Source: Brumimicrobium aurantiacum (lineage in GTDB: Bacteria > Bacteroidota > Bacteroidia > Flavobacteriales_D > Crocinitomicaceae). Taken from it: a DNA stretch of 64,000 nt. Under the pieces are notes generated by a model, which saw only the letters and a program-made list of their open reading frames with translations, ran no database searches and was not told the origin of the DNA. A program made the translations under genes and the position numbers. Where the stretch lies: the NCBI RefSeq assembly GCF_003402975.1, contig NZ_QURB01000002.1, positions 422,101 through 486,100 on the forward strand, written 5' to 3'. Positions 54,009-63,285 of this stretch are shown here, piece by piece (positions within the stretch are counted from its first letter, which is position 1; each line of letters opens with the position of its first letter).

Positions 54009-55283
54009 ATGAAAAGAGATAAAGAAATTTTTAATCTGATTGGATTAGAAAAAGAGCGTCAAATCAACGGTATAGAATTGATTGCATCAGAAAACTTTGT
54101 TAGTGAAGAAGTAATGGAAGCAATGGGATCAATTTTAACCAATAAATACGCTGAAGGTTTACCTGAAAAAAGGTATTACGGAGGTTGTGAAGTTGTAGAT
54201 AAAGTTGAACAACTTGCAATCGACAGATTGTGCGAACTCTTTGGAGCTGAATGGGCCAATGTACAACCTCACTCTGGATCTCAAGCAAATGCTGCAGTAA
54301 TGTTAGCATGTCTAAAACCTGGAGATAATATTCTTGGGTTTGACCTATCTCACGGTGGTCACCTAACCCATGGTTCTTCTGTAAATTTCTCAGGAAAACT
54401 ATACAATCCACATTTTTATGGTGTAGACAAAGAAACAGGACTTATTGACTATGATGCTTTAGAGCAAAAAGCAGAAGAAGTTAAACCAAAAATGATTATC
54501 GCTGGAGCTTCCGCATATTCAAGAGACTGGGATTATGCACGAATTCGTCAAATCGCAGATAAAGTTGGAGCTTTAATTCTAGCAGATATTTCTCACCCTG
54601 CAGGATTAATTGCGACTAAACAATTGGCCAACCCAATGGAACATTGTCATATCATTACCTCAACAACGCATAAGACATTGCGTGGACCTAGAGGTGGTGT
54701 AATTATGATGGGAAAAAACTTTGAAAACCCATTTGGAATTCGTTGGAAGAACGGAAATTTAAGAACAATGGCTTCTTTACTAGATGCTGCTGTATTCCCA
54801 GGTACACAAGGCGGACCATTAGAACATGTAATTGCTGCAAAAGCAGTTGCGTTTGGTGAAGCACTAGATCCTAAATTTACTGAATATCAAAAACAAGTTG
54901 CTGCCAATGCAAAAGTTATGGCTGAAGAATTTGTTAAACGTGGTTATGATATAATTTCTAAAGGGACTGACAATCACAGTATGTTGATCGATCTTCGTTC
55001 AAAAGGAATTACAGGAAAAGATGCAGAGATTGCATTGAATGACGCTCATATTACGGTTAACAAAAATATGGTTCCATTTGATACAGAATCACCATTTGTT
55101 ACTTCAGGAATTAGAATAGGTACACCTGCAATTACAACGAGAGGATTAAAGGAAAAAGATATCCCAAAAATTGTTGAATTGATGGATAAAGTAATGACCA
55201 ATATCAATGATCAAACAGTTACAGAATCTGTTGTGAAAGAGGTAAAAGAAATGATGTCGGGCTACCCTTTATTTCAACTCTAA
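54009..55283 (+). CDS. glyA: serine hydroxymethyltransferase
   Basis: 424 residues from the ATG at 54009, where [18 protein letters not shown] matches the family; a TTG at 53982 is rejected. PLP-dependent fold type [39 protein letters not shown], and the PLP lysine in [13 protein letters not shown]. It converts serine and tetrahydrofolate to glycine and methylene-THF. A terminator follows at 55301-55334. Confidence 0.98.
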   Translation: MKRDKEIFNLIGLEKERQINGIELIASENFVSEEVMEAMGSILTNKYAEGLPEKRYYGGCEVVDKVEQLAIDRLCELFGAEWANVQPHSGSQANAAVMLACLKPGDNILGFDLSHGGHLTHGSSVNFSGKLYNPHFYGVDKETGLIDYDALEQKAEEVKPKMIIAGASAYSRDWDYARIRQIADKVGALILADISHPAGLIATKQLANPMEHCHIITSTTHKTLRGPRGGVIMMGKNFENPFGIRWKNGNLRTMASLLDAAVFPGTQGGPLEHVIAAKAVAFGEALDPKFTEYQKQVAANAKVMAEEFVKRGYDIISKGTDNHSMLIDLRSKGITGKDAEIALNDAHITVNKNMVPFDTESPFVTSGIRIGTPAITTRGLKEKDIPKIVELMDKVMTNINDQTVTESVVKEVKEMMSGYPLFQL

Positions 55284-55300
55284 TTTTAATTGAATATTTC

Positions 55301-55334
55301 AAAGGGCAATTGAGATCTCACTTGCCCTTTTTTT
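55301..55334 (+). terminator. intrinsic terminator after glyA
   Basis: Perfect 9-bp stem AAAGGGCAA (55301-55309) / TTGCCCTTT (55322-55330), 12-nt loop, followed by a T run. Confidence 0.92.
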
Positions 55335-55431
55335 ATGCTTCATTTGGCATATTCATAAATGAAACAATATTTGCATATTTACCGATTCCAAGAATGCAAA
55401 AAAATAGCTCAAAATCACTTCTATTTCACCT

Positions 55432-55461
55432 TTGAAGAATCGAAAGACTTTAGTATTTTTG
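55432..55461 (+). promoter_or_regulatory. fahA promoter (TTG-N19-TAnnTTTG)
   Basis: TTG at 55432-55434, exact 19-nt spacer and TATTTTTG at 55454-55461. The start codon is 28 bp further on. It probably drives fahA and the RelA/SpoT gene. Confidence 0.85.
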
Positions 55462-55489
55462 CTTAAAACAAAATCAAATCAATAATAAA

Positions 55490-56761
55490 ATGATTAAAGC
55501 AAACGACCCTTCATTAAAATCTTGGATTGAAGTAGAAGAAAATTCAGATTTTCCTATTCAAAATTTACCTTTTGGAATTTTTAAAACTGATCAAGAAAAA
55601 GCCCGTGTAGGGAGTAGAATTGGAAACAAAATCATTGATCTTTCTGCATTGTATGTTTTGGGTTATTTTAAAAACTTACCATTCGAGCAATCAGACTTCC
55701 AAACAGATGCGCTTAATCCAATAATGAAAAAAGGAAAAGAAGCAACAACTGATTTGAGAAACAGATTATCTAAATTGTTTGATGTAAACAATGATGATCT
55801 TTCAAACAACAATCATCACGTAGAGCAAGTATTGATCGACGAATCAAAAGTTGAAATGTTAATGCCTGTTCAAGTTGGTGACTATACTGATTTTTATTCT
55901 TCTAGAGGACACGCAACAAATGTTGGAACTTTATTTAGAGATCCAGACAATGCCCTTTTACCAAACTGGTTATGGATTCCTGTAGGATACCACGGAAGAG
56001 CAAGTTCTATAATTCCTAGTCATCAAGATATCAAACGTCCAAAAGGACAAACAAAACCAAATGACGATCAAGATCCAGTTTTCGGACCAAGTAAATTGGT
56101 TGATTTCGAATTGGAAATGGCATTTGTAACTTTTGATGGTAAACCATTAGGAGAAAACATTTCGACTGCTGAAGCAAGTGATTACATCTTTGGTATGTGT
56201 ATCATGAATGACTGGTCAGCACGTGACATTCAAAAATGGGAATATGTTCCACTAGGACCTTTCTTGGCTAAGAGTTTTGCTTCGTCAATTTCTCCTTGGA
56301 TAGTTACAATGGATGCTTTAGAACCATTTAAAACAGAAGGTCCAAAACAAGATCCAAAAGTTCTTCCATATTTAGAATACGAAGGTAATCATCACTATGA
56401 TATTAACCTAGAGGTTGGTATCAAACCAGAAAACAGTGAAGAAACTACAGTTTGTAACTCAAACTACAAGTACATGTATTGGAACATGGCACAACAATTA
56501 GCACATCACACGATAAATGGATGTAATGTTCGTTGTGGTGACATGATGGCTTCAGGTACTATTTCAGGTGATGAACGTGAATCATTTGGTTCGATGTTAG
56601 AATTATCATGGAGAGGTACTAAACCACTTCCAATGAAAGATGGTTCTGAGAGAAAGTTTATTCAAGATAACGACACTGTAATTATGCGTGGACACTGTAA
56701 CGCAAATGGAGTACGTATTGGTTTTGGTGAAGTTTCAACTAAAGTATTACCTGCAGATTAA
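55490..56761 (+). CDS. fahA: fumarylacetoacetase
   Basis: 423 residues, the usual length. N-terminal SH3-like domain, then the catalytic region: DFYSSRGHATNVGTLFR, VDFELEMAFV (metal Glu residues), NDWSARDIQKWEYVPLGPF, LAHHTINGCNVRCGDMMASG and GTISGDERESFGSM. It hydrolyses 4-fumarylacetoacetate to fumarate and acetoacetate, the last step of tyrosine and homogentisate catabolism. The other enzymes of the pathway are not in the window. The RelA/SpoT gene begins 18 bp after. Confidence 0.96.
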   Translation: MIKANDPSLKSWIEVEENSDFPIQNLPFGIFKTDQEKARVGSRIGNKIIDLSALYVLGYFKNLPFEQSDFQTDALNPIMKKGKEATTDLRNRLSKLFDVNNDDLSNNNHHVEQVLIDESKVEMLMPVQVGDYTDFYSSRGHATNVGTLFRDPDNALLPNWLWIPVGYHGRASSIIPSHQDIKRPKGQTKPNDDQDPVFGPSKLVDFELEMAFVTFDGKPLGENISTAEASDYIFGMCIMNDWSARDIQKWEYVPLGPFLAKSFASSISPWIVTMDALEPFKTEGPKQDPKVLPYLEYEGNHHYDINLEVGIKPENSEETTVCNSNYKYMYWNMAQQLAHHTINGCNVRCGDMMASGTISGDERESFGSMLELSWRGTKPLPMKDGSERKFIQDNDTVIMRGHCNANGVRIGFGEVSTKVLPAD

Positions 56762-56779
56762 CATTTATATTTAGACTGA

Positions 56780-59038
56780 GTGGAAAACAAGCAAGAAATT
56801 GATTTAGAAAAAGAACGCAAGGAAATATTAAATGCGTTTAGAAGTTTACTACGTGTAACGAAAGATAATCGAACACGTGAAGAAACTAAACAAATTCGTA
56901 AAGCATTTGACGTAGCTGTTGAAGCTCATAAAGATATGCGACGCAAATCGGGTGAACCTTATATTTATCACCCGATTGCTGTTGCAAAAATCTGTGCAGA
57001 AGAAATGGAACTTGGTCCAACTGCAGTTATTGCAGCACTTTTGCACGATACCGTAGAAGACACCTATATCACCCTTGATGATATTGAAGAGCTTTTTGGA
57101 GAAACAGTACGTAAGGTCATTGATGGTCTAACAAAAATTCCAGAAGTTTTTGATGAAAATGTGTCTATACAAGCTGAAAATTTCAGAAAAATGATCCTTA
57201 CCATCTCTGATGATTTAAGGGTGGTTTTAATTAAATTGGCAGATCGTTTACACAATATGCGTACCCTAGAAAGTATGCGGCCAGATAAACAACTAAAAAT
57301 TGCTTCAGAAACTAATTTTCTGTATGCTCCTCTCGCCCATCGACTAGGATTATATACCATTAAAAGTGAATTAGAAGATTTATGTCTTCGTTACATGAAT
57401 CCTCAAGCATACCGTGAAATCAGTAGTAAACTTAAGTCAACACACGCAGTTCGACAACGTTTTATTCGCCGATTTACACATCCGATTAAAGAAGCACTTA
57501 AAAACGAAGGATATGTTTTTGATTTAAAAGCAAGAACCAAATCCATTGCTTCTATTTATCGTAAAATGAAAAGTAAAGGAGTACCATTCGAGGAGGTATT
57601 TGACTTATTTGCCATTAGAATTATTTTAGATACTCCTGAGGAACTTGAAAAGCCAGATTGCTGGAGGGTTTATAGTATTGTCACTGATTTTTATCAACCA
57701 AATCCTGACAGACTGAGAGATTGGGTATCTACTCCAAGAGCAAATGGATATGAATCACTTCATACCACTGTAATGAGCCCACAAGGTAAATGGGTTGAAG
57801 TTCAAATTCGTTCTCAACGAATGGATCAAATCGCTGAAAAAGGTTTGGCGGCACATTACAATTATAAAGAATCGAAAAGTGGTGAAAACAAATTTGATCG
57901 ATGGATTGGTGAAATCCGTGATTTAATTGGAAATCATTCCCAAGATGCAATGGATTTTGTGAATGAATTCAAACTAAATCTTTTCAATGATGAAATTTAT
58001 GTGTTTACACCTAATGGAGACCTGCGAGTACTTCCTACAGGAGCAACAACATTAGATTTCGCCTTTGATATTCATACTGATATTGGACTTACTTGTATTG
58101 GTGCTAAAGTGAACAAAAAATTAGTTCCGTTAAGTCACCAATTGAAAAGTGGACATCAGGTAGAAATTATCACCTCAAGTAAGCAAAGACCAAATGAAGA
58201 ATGGTTGAAATTTGCAATTACAGGACGTGCTAAACAAAAAATTAAAGCCGCTTTAAATGAGGAACGCAATAGAATTGCTGAAGATGGTAAAGAAATTCTA
58301 GACCGAAAGTTTAAGCAACATAACATTCGTTTTATAAGTGAAAACATCTCTGTACTAGAGCGTTATTACAATGTTTCAACAGGAACAGAATTGTACATAA
58401 GAATCGCTAAAGGAAAAGTCGATCTCACTAAACTTCGTAAGATAAAGAATGTTGGTGGGATTTTAAAAGTTGAAAAAGAACACAAACCTAAAAAAGTCAA
58501 ACATGCTTCTGACATCAACAAACGCATTGATAGTAAGAAGGACACTTTAGTAATTGGTGATGACTTTAAAGACATTGATTACGATTTTGCCAAATGTTGT
58601 AACCCATTACCCGGTGATGGTGTTTTCGGTTTTATTACGGTTAGTAATGGAATAAAAATACACAGAAATGATTGTCCTAATGCAGAAAATTTAATGGGTA
58701 AAATGAATTACCGTTGTATTGCTGCAAAATGGAAGAACCATGAGGTTAAAGACCACTTGGCGAAATTGAAACTTATTGGAATCGATGACATCGGAATTGT
58801 AAATAAAATTACAGAAATCGTGTCCTTCCAGCATAATGTAAATATGCGTTCAATTAGTTTTGAATCTAAAGATGGAATTTTTGAAGGGAAAATCCAAGTG
58901 TATGTTATGGACAAATATCATCTTGATGAATTAATCGAGAAGTTTGAAATGACTGAAGGTATTCAGCGAGTAGAACGATGGGATGATATCTCAAAAGAAA
59001 ACCCATTGGATTATATAGAGGGTGATTTCCATGATTAA
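56780..59038 (+). CDS. bifunctional (p)ppGpp synthetase/hydrolase, RelA/SpoT homologue
   Basis: 752 residues; starts with GTG (GTG GAA AAC AAG) just after fahA. The HD hydrolase domain has HPIAVAKICAEEM and ALLHDTVEDT with intact HD residues (about 60-200). The synthetase domain has KSIASIYRKMKSKG and LFAIRIIL, TPRANGYESLHTTVM (about 240-370). TGS domain: DEIYVFTPNGDLRVLPTGAT (about 400-460). Then a zinc-finger-like segment FAKCCNPLPGDGVFGF and a C-terminal ACT region. A full-length, probably bifunctional Rsh enzyme that makes and degrades (p)ppGpp. Confidence 0.96.
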   Translation: MENKQEIDLEKERKEILNAFRSLLRVTKDNRTREETKQIRKAFDVAVEAHKDMRRKSGEPYIYHPIAVAKICAEEMELGPTAVIAALLHDTVEDTYITLDDIEELFGETVRKVIDGLTKIPEVFDENVSIQAENFRKMILTISDDLRVVLIKLADRLHNMRTLESMRPDKQLKIASETNFLYAPLAHRLGLYTIKSELEDLCLRYMNPQAYREISSKLKSTHAVRQRFIRRFTHPIKEALKNEGYVFDLKARTKSIASIYRKMKSKGVPFEEVFDLFAIRIILDTPEELEKPDCWRVYSIVTDFYQPNPDRLRDWVSTPRANGYESLHTTVMSPQGKWVEVQIRSQRMDQIAEKGLAAHYNYKESKSGENKFDRWIGEIRDLIGNHSQDAMDFVNEFKLNLFNDEIYVFTPNGDLRVLPTGATTLDFAFDIHTDIGLTCIGAKVNKKLVPLSHQLKSGHQVEIITSSKQRPNEEWLKFAITGRAKQKIKAALNEERNRIAEDGKEILDRKFKQHNIRFISENISVLERYYNVSTGTELYIRIAKGKVDLTKLRKIKNVGGILKVEKEHKPKKVKHASDINKRIDSKKDTLVIGDDFKDIDYDFAKCCNPLPGDGVFGFITVSNGIKIHRNDCPNAENLMGKMNYRCIAAKWKNHEVKDHLAKLKLIGIDDIGIVNKITEIVSFQHNVNMRSISFESKDGIFEGKIQVYVMDKYHLDELIEKFEMTEGIQRVERWDDISKENPLDYIEGDFHD

Positions 59039-59068
59039 AATCCAGTTTACTTATTATTTCAGTTAGCA

Positions 59069-60319
59069 ATGAGTTATCGATACATCATCTTCTTTTCCAT
59101 AATTCTTGGAATATTTATCGTCTTTGATTTATATATATGGAAAGGATATAGCAAAACTGTTCAGCAGAAAAGATTTAGCATTTTCAAATGGCTCATCCCC
59201 TTTTCATCTCTGTTATTTTTAGCTGGATTTGCGATCAACCTATATAGAGGTTCAAATGGTATTTATAATGCCAATCCAATTATTAACATATTTTTCGGGA
59301 CATCACTCGGTTTTTTCGTAGCAAAACTTATCGCAGCCATATTTCTACTTACCGAAGATATTGTACGTATTAGCTTTTGGATTAAAAATTTAATTTTTAA
59401 GAAGGATAAAAAAGAGAAGAACTTTGCCAGCAGAAGAAATTTCGTTCGCAATATTTCACTTGGAATGGCCTCCCTTCCTATTCTCGGAAGTATTTATGCA
59501 GTGACGAAAGGCAAATACAACTTCCACATCAAGAGGTTAGACCTTTCAATGAAAAGACTACCAGCGTCGTTTGATGGCTTGCAAGTTATTCAGTTTTCAG
59601 ATTTTCATGCAGGAAGTTTCGACGATTTTGAGTCTGTTGAATACGGATTATCCCTCATTAATAAAGAAAACCCAGATTTAATTCTTTTTACTGGTGACCT
59701 AGTAAATAACCGTGCAGCAGAAATGTTACCTTATATAGAAAGCATGAAAAAACTTTCAGCCAAATATGGAAAATTTGCGGTATTGGGAAATCATGATTAT
59801 GGTGATTATGTTCCTTTTGAAAATGAAGCTGCCCGACAAGCCAATTTAGATTATTTAGAAAGTATATTCAAAGAAGCTGGTTTCAAACTTTTGAAAAATG
59901 AAAGTATACAAATAAATAATGGTCAAGAAGAAATAGATTTAATTGGATTAGAAAACTGGGGAGAAGGTCCATTTCCAAAGTATGGAGATATTGATTTAGC
60001 TTCCATTAATACTCCTTATGAACGCTTTAATATCGTAATGAGTCACGATCCTGATCATTGGGAAAACGAACTTCGCATGCATAAAAAGCAATTTGATTTA
60101 ACCTTAAGTGGTCACACACATGGTTCCCAAATTGGGATCGAAATTCCTGGATGGAAATGGAGTCCGGTGAAGTATAGATACAAAAGATGGTTGGGTTTAT
60201 ATGAAGAAAACGATCAGTATCTTTTTGTAAGTAAAGGTTTTGGATTCTTAGGTTTCCCGGGAAGAATTGGGATGTCACCTGAGATTATAAAATTTAAATT
60301 ACATGCCAACAAGGCTTAA
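59069..60319 (+). CDS. membrane-anchored metallophosphoesterase
   Basis: 416 residues. Three N-terminal membrane helices (about 5-22, 38-58, 75-97), a basic SRRNFVRN segment, then a calcineurin-like phosphoesterase domain with motifs FSDFHAGSFDD, LFTGDLVNNR, VLGNHDYGDY, VMSHDPDHW and LSGHTHGSQIG. This layout matches YaeI/UDP-2,3-diacylglucosamine-hydrolase-like membrane phosphoesterases. The substrate is not identifiable. It is 30 bp after the RelA/SpoT gene and may be in its operon. Confidence 0.9.
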   Translation: MSYRYIIFFSIILGIFIVFDLYIWKGYSKTVQQKRFSIFKWLIPFSSLLFLAGFAINLYRGSNGIYNANPIINIFFGTSLGFFVAKLIAAIFLLTEDIVRISFWIKNLIFKKDKKEKNFASRRNFVRNISLGMASLPILGSIYAVTKGKYNFHIKRLDLSMKRLPASFDGLQVIQFSDFHAGSFDDFESVEYGLSLINKENPDLILFTGDLVNNRAAEMLPYIESMKKLSAKYGKFAVLGNHDYGDYVPFENEAARQANLDYLESIFKEAGFKLLKNESIQINNGQEEIDLIGLENWGEGPFPKYGDIDLASINTPYERFNIVMSHDPDHWENELRMHKKQFDLTLSGHTHGSQIGIEIPGWKWSPVKYRYKRWLGLYEENDQYLFVSKGFGFLGFPGRIGMSPEIIKFKLHANKA

Positions 60320-60387
60320 CATATATGGATTAACCATCGTTAACACTAAAGATTAAGTTGAAATGTTAAAAAGGTCTCTTAAATGAC

Positions 60388-60395
60388 TATTTTTG
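60388..60395 (+). promoter_or_regulatory. -7 promoter element TATTTTTG
   Basis: TAnnTTTG match upstream of the 193-residue secreted coiled-coil gene, predicting a leader of about 80 nt. The -33 region reads GTTA rather than TTG. Confidence 0.5.
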
Positions 60396-60479
60396 TCAAA
60401 CAATTCCGCTTATTGATTTTATTCATAACAAATGTAGAATCAAAAGTAAATAGACTACAATATTGAACAAATTTAACAG

Positions 60480-61061
60480 ATGAAAAAGAACATTTTATTT
60501 TTAACTGCACTACTATTCTCATTAAACTTTGCAAGTTTTGGACAGGACACAAATTCAATTGACGATCAATTTAGTGATTTAATTAATAAATCTAATTCAT
60601 ATCAAAGCTATAAAGTCATTGACAAAACAGAATTAGGTAAATTACAGAACAACATTCATGATTCTATTGCTAATTTAAAGGAGACCATCAAAACTTCAAA
60701 AGCAAAAATTACAGCGCAAAAAAATAAAATTGACAGTATTTCAAATCAAGTATCTGCATTAGAAAAAGAACTAACTGATACAAAAAAACAAGTTGAAACC
60801 ATCGATTTTGTGGGTATTCCAACACATAAAGTAGTTTACAATAGCATTACTTGGGGAATTATTGGCGGATTGATGATATTGAGTTTAATCTTATTCGTTA
60901 TTTTCAACAAAAGCAATAGAAAAACAAAAGAAGCCAAAGAAAAGCTTCAATCGACAGAAAATGATTTAGTAAGTTTAAGAAAAAGATCTTTGGAAAAAGA
61001 GCAACAAATTAAACGTGAATTGCAAGACGAAATCAATAAAAACAGACAACGTAAGGAGTAA
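60480..61061 (+). CDS. secreted coiled-coil protein with one membrane helix
   Basis: 193 residues. A signal peptide ends at about residue 22 (SFGQ). A coiled coil (about residues 50-110) is followed by a membrane helix (WGIIGGLMILSLILFVIF, about 125-142) and a second charged coiled coil. Similar Bacteroidota proteins are sometimes labelled tRNA (guanine-N1)-methyltransferase, but no SPOUT or SAM-binding motif is present and the topology argues against it. The function is unknown. Confidence 0.7.
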   Translation: MKKNILFLTALLFSLNFASFGQDTNSIDDQFSDLINKSNSYQSYKVIDKTELGKLQNNIHDSIANLKETIKTSKAKITAQKNKIDSISNQVSALEKELTDTKKQVETIDFVGIPTHKVVYNSITWGIIGGLMILSLILFVIFNKSNRKTKEAKEKLQSTENDLVSLRKRSLEKEQQIKRELQDEINKNRQRKE

Positions 61062-61162
61062 AACAATATAGATTTGATGTAATTTTAATACAACTCAAAT
61101 TTCACTGTTTATAACTTATCTATAAATCTCGAGAAAAGAGCTTATCAGTTTCACAATTTCCT

Positions 61163-61170
61163 TATTTTTG
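61163..61170 (+). promoter_or_regulatory. -7 element TATTTTTG of the fur-STAS-purA operon
   Basis: Exact TAnnTTTG, 19 bp before the Fur-like start. The -33 position reads CTT rather than TTG. Confidence 0.55.
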
Positions 61171-61189
61171 TCTTTTAAGTAATTGATGC

Positions 61190-61651
61190 ATGAATAGCGT
61201 ACAAGAAACAGTTAAAGATATATTTTCTGCTTATTTAGAAAAGAATGGTCATAGGAAAACACCTGAAAGATTTGCTATACTTGAGGAAATATACAATTAT
61301 GAAGGTCACTTTGATATAGAATCACTTTATATTAAAATGAAAAACAAAAATTATCGTGTATCGCGTGCAACATTGTACAACACGATAGATTTATTGTTGG
61401 CTTGTAACCTTGTTCGAAAACACCAATTTGGTAAGAATATTGCACAATTCGAAAAGTCACACGGATTTAAACAACATGACCACCTTGTATTGACAGATAC
61501 TGGGGAGTTAATTGAGTTTTGTGATCCAAGAATTCAGAATATTAAATCGACTATAGAAGAGGTATTTGGTGTTAAAATCAATCACCATTCACTTTACTTT
61601 TATGGTGAACGTGTTGAAAAAGACACTGACAATTCATCTGAAAAATCTTAA
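61190..61651 (+). CDS. Fur-family transcriptional regulator
   Basis: 153 residues. The winged-helix domain has [16 protein letters not shown] and [16 protein letters not shown], the standard Fur recognition helix. The dimerisation domain has [16 protein letters not shown], with the metal-binding HDH. The structural CxxC zinc sites found in many Fur/PerR proteins are absent (only one Cys, in EFCDPRI). Fe, Zn or peroxide specificity cannot be told. It heads a run with STAS and purA genes, 3 bp before the STAS start. Confidence 0.92.
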   Translation: MNSVQETVKDIFSAYLEKNGHRKTPERFAILEEIYNYEGHFDIESLYIKMKNKNYRVSRATLYNTIDLLLACNLVRKHQFGKNIAQFEKSHGFKQHDHLVLTDTGELIEFCDPRIQNIKSTIEEVFGVKINHHSLYFYGERVEKDTDNSSEKS

Positions 61652-61654
61652 AAC

Positions 61655-62011
61655 GTGAGTCTTTCTATCGACATAGAAATAGAATCTTCAGTTTGTTGCT
61701 TGATTTTTTCGGGCACTATTTTATCACAAAATGAGGCGATAGAAGCAGTTGATCTTGTAGAAGAAAAAATACATGAAGGGTTTAAGAATTTCATAATAGA
61801 CTTAAAAGATTTAAAACAAATCAACAGTAGTGGTTTGAACTTACTTTTAAGAATGTTTACACGAATTAGAAATAAAGGAGGTGAGTTAATCCTCACAAAT
61901 GCTAACAAAACTGTTAGTACACTATTTAAAATATCTAAGTTAAATACAGTTTTTAAAATTTCGGCAGACAAACAAACTGCCATTAACCAATTAAATGCGC
62001 CAGAGGCATGA
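61655..62011 (+). CDS. STAS-domain protein (anti-sigma-factor antagonist-like)
   Basis: 118 residues with GTG start 3 bp after the fur stop. The STAS fold shows FSGTILSQNEAIEAVD, FIIDLKDLKQINSSGLNLLLRM (phosphorylatable Ser-Ser at the helix start, as in SpoIIAA) and GGELILTNANKTVSTLF. No partner kinase or sigma factor is nearby. Overlaps the purA start by 4 bp. Confidence 0.88.
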   Translation: MSLSIDIEIESSVCCLIFSGTILSQNEAIEAVDLVEEKIHEGFKNFIIDLKDLKQINSSGLNLLLRMFTRIRNKGGELILTNANKTVSTLFKISKLNTVFKISADKQTAINQLNAPEA

Positions 62012-63285
62012 GTAAAGTAGACGTATTATTAGGATTACAATGGGGTGATGAAGGAAAAGGGAAAATCGTTGATGTATTGACCCCAAAATATGATATCATC
62101 GCACGTTTTCAAGGAGGACCAAATGCAGGTCATACTTTGGAGTTCGATGGAATTAAGCATGTTTTGCATACAATTCCGTCAGGTATATTCAGAAAAGGAA
62201 CATTGAATATTGTTGGTAACGGTGTTGTTATAGACCCTGTAATCTTTCAAAAAGAGATTGAAAACCTAGCTCAATTCAACCTTCCGATTAAGGAAACTTT
62301 GTTGATTTCAAACAAAGCTCACTTGATTTTACCTACTCACCGTTTATTGGATGCTGCATCTGAACAAGCGAAAGGTAACTCTAAAATCGGTTCTACATTA
62401 AAAGGAATTGGTCCAACTTACATGGACAAAACAGGTAGAAATGGTTTGAGAGTTGGTGATATTTTTACAGCTAACTTTCAAGAAAAATATGAAAGTCTTG
62501 TAGAAAAGCACAAAGGAATGCTTGATCACTACGAAGGATTTGAATACAATGTTGAGGAGTTAGAAGCTGCTTTCTTTGAAGGAATTGAACTATTGAAATC
62601 ATTGACAACTATTGACAGTGAACACTACATCAATAAAGCAATGAAAGAAGGAAAAACAATTCTTGCAGAAGGTGCTCAAGGTACTCTTTTAGACATTGAC
62701 TTTGGTAGTTACCCATTTGTAACTTCGTCAAATACAATTACAGCAGGTACTTGTACAGGTCTTGGAGTTGCACCAACAAAGATTGGTGATGTAATCGGTA
62801 TTTTTAAAGCTTACTGTACACGTGTTGGTTCGGGGCCCTTCCCTACTGAACTTCATGATGAAGTTGGAGAAAACATCCGTAAAGCAGGTGGTGAATTTGG
62901 AGCTACAACAGGAAGACCAAGAAGATGTGGTTGGATCGATTTACCAGCATTAAAATATGGTATTATGATTAATGGTGCTTCGGAACTTTCTATGATGAAA
63001 GGTGATGTACTTGATCACTTCGAAGAAATCAAAGTTTGTACACATTACATCATTGATGGCAAGAAAATTGATTATCTTCCGTTTGATATTACGGACATTG
63101 AAATTGAACCTGTTTACGAAACAATCAAAGGATGGAATACTGATACAACGAAATTAACTTCGTTTGATGATGCTCCAAAAGCGCTTAAAGACTATGTAAG
63201 TTATTTGGAAAAACACCTTGAAGTTCCGATTACAACAGTTTCAGTTGGTCCAGATAGAAGTCAAACATTGAACAATAAAAAGTAA
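62008..63285 (+). CDS. purA: adenylosuccinate synthetase
   Basis: 425 residues, standard length. GTP-binding and catalytic loops: GLQWGDEGKGKIVDVL, GGPNAGHTL, KGIGPTYMDKTGRNGLR, TRVGSGPFPTEL and FGATTGRPRRCGWID. It joins IMP and aspartate to adenylosuccinate in AMP synthesis. It overlaps the STAS gene by 4 bp and abuts the OstA-like gene, which starts on the next base. Confidence 0.98.
   Translation: MSKVDVLLGLQWGDEGKGKIVDVLTPKYDIIARFQGGPNAGHTLEFDGIKHVLHTIPSGIFRKGTLNIVGNGVVIDPVIFQKEIENLAQFNLPIKETLLISNKAHLILPTHRLLDAASEQAKGNSKIGSTLKGIGPTYMDKTGRNGLRVGDIFTANFQEKYESLVEKHKGMLDHYEGFEYNVEELEAAFFEGIELLKSLTTIDSEHYINKAMKEGKTILAEGAQGTLLDIDFGSYPFVTSSNTITAGTCTGLGVAPTKIGDVIGIFKAYCTRVGSGPFPTELHDEVGENIRKAGGEFGATTGRPRRCGWIDLPALKYGIMINGASELSMMKGDVLDHFEEIKVCTHYIIDGKKIDYLPFDITDIEIEPVYETIKGWNTDTTKLTSFDDAPKALKDYVSYLEKHLEVPITTVSVGPDRSQTLNNKK

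Noticed and set aside
60480-61061. tRNA (guanine-N1)-methyltransferase
   Set aside because: Similar proteins carry this name, but the sequence is a signal peptide, coiled coils and one membrane helix, with no methyltransferase motif.
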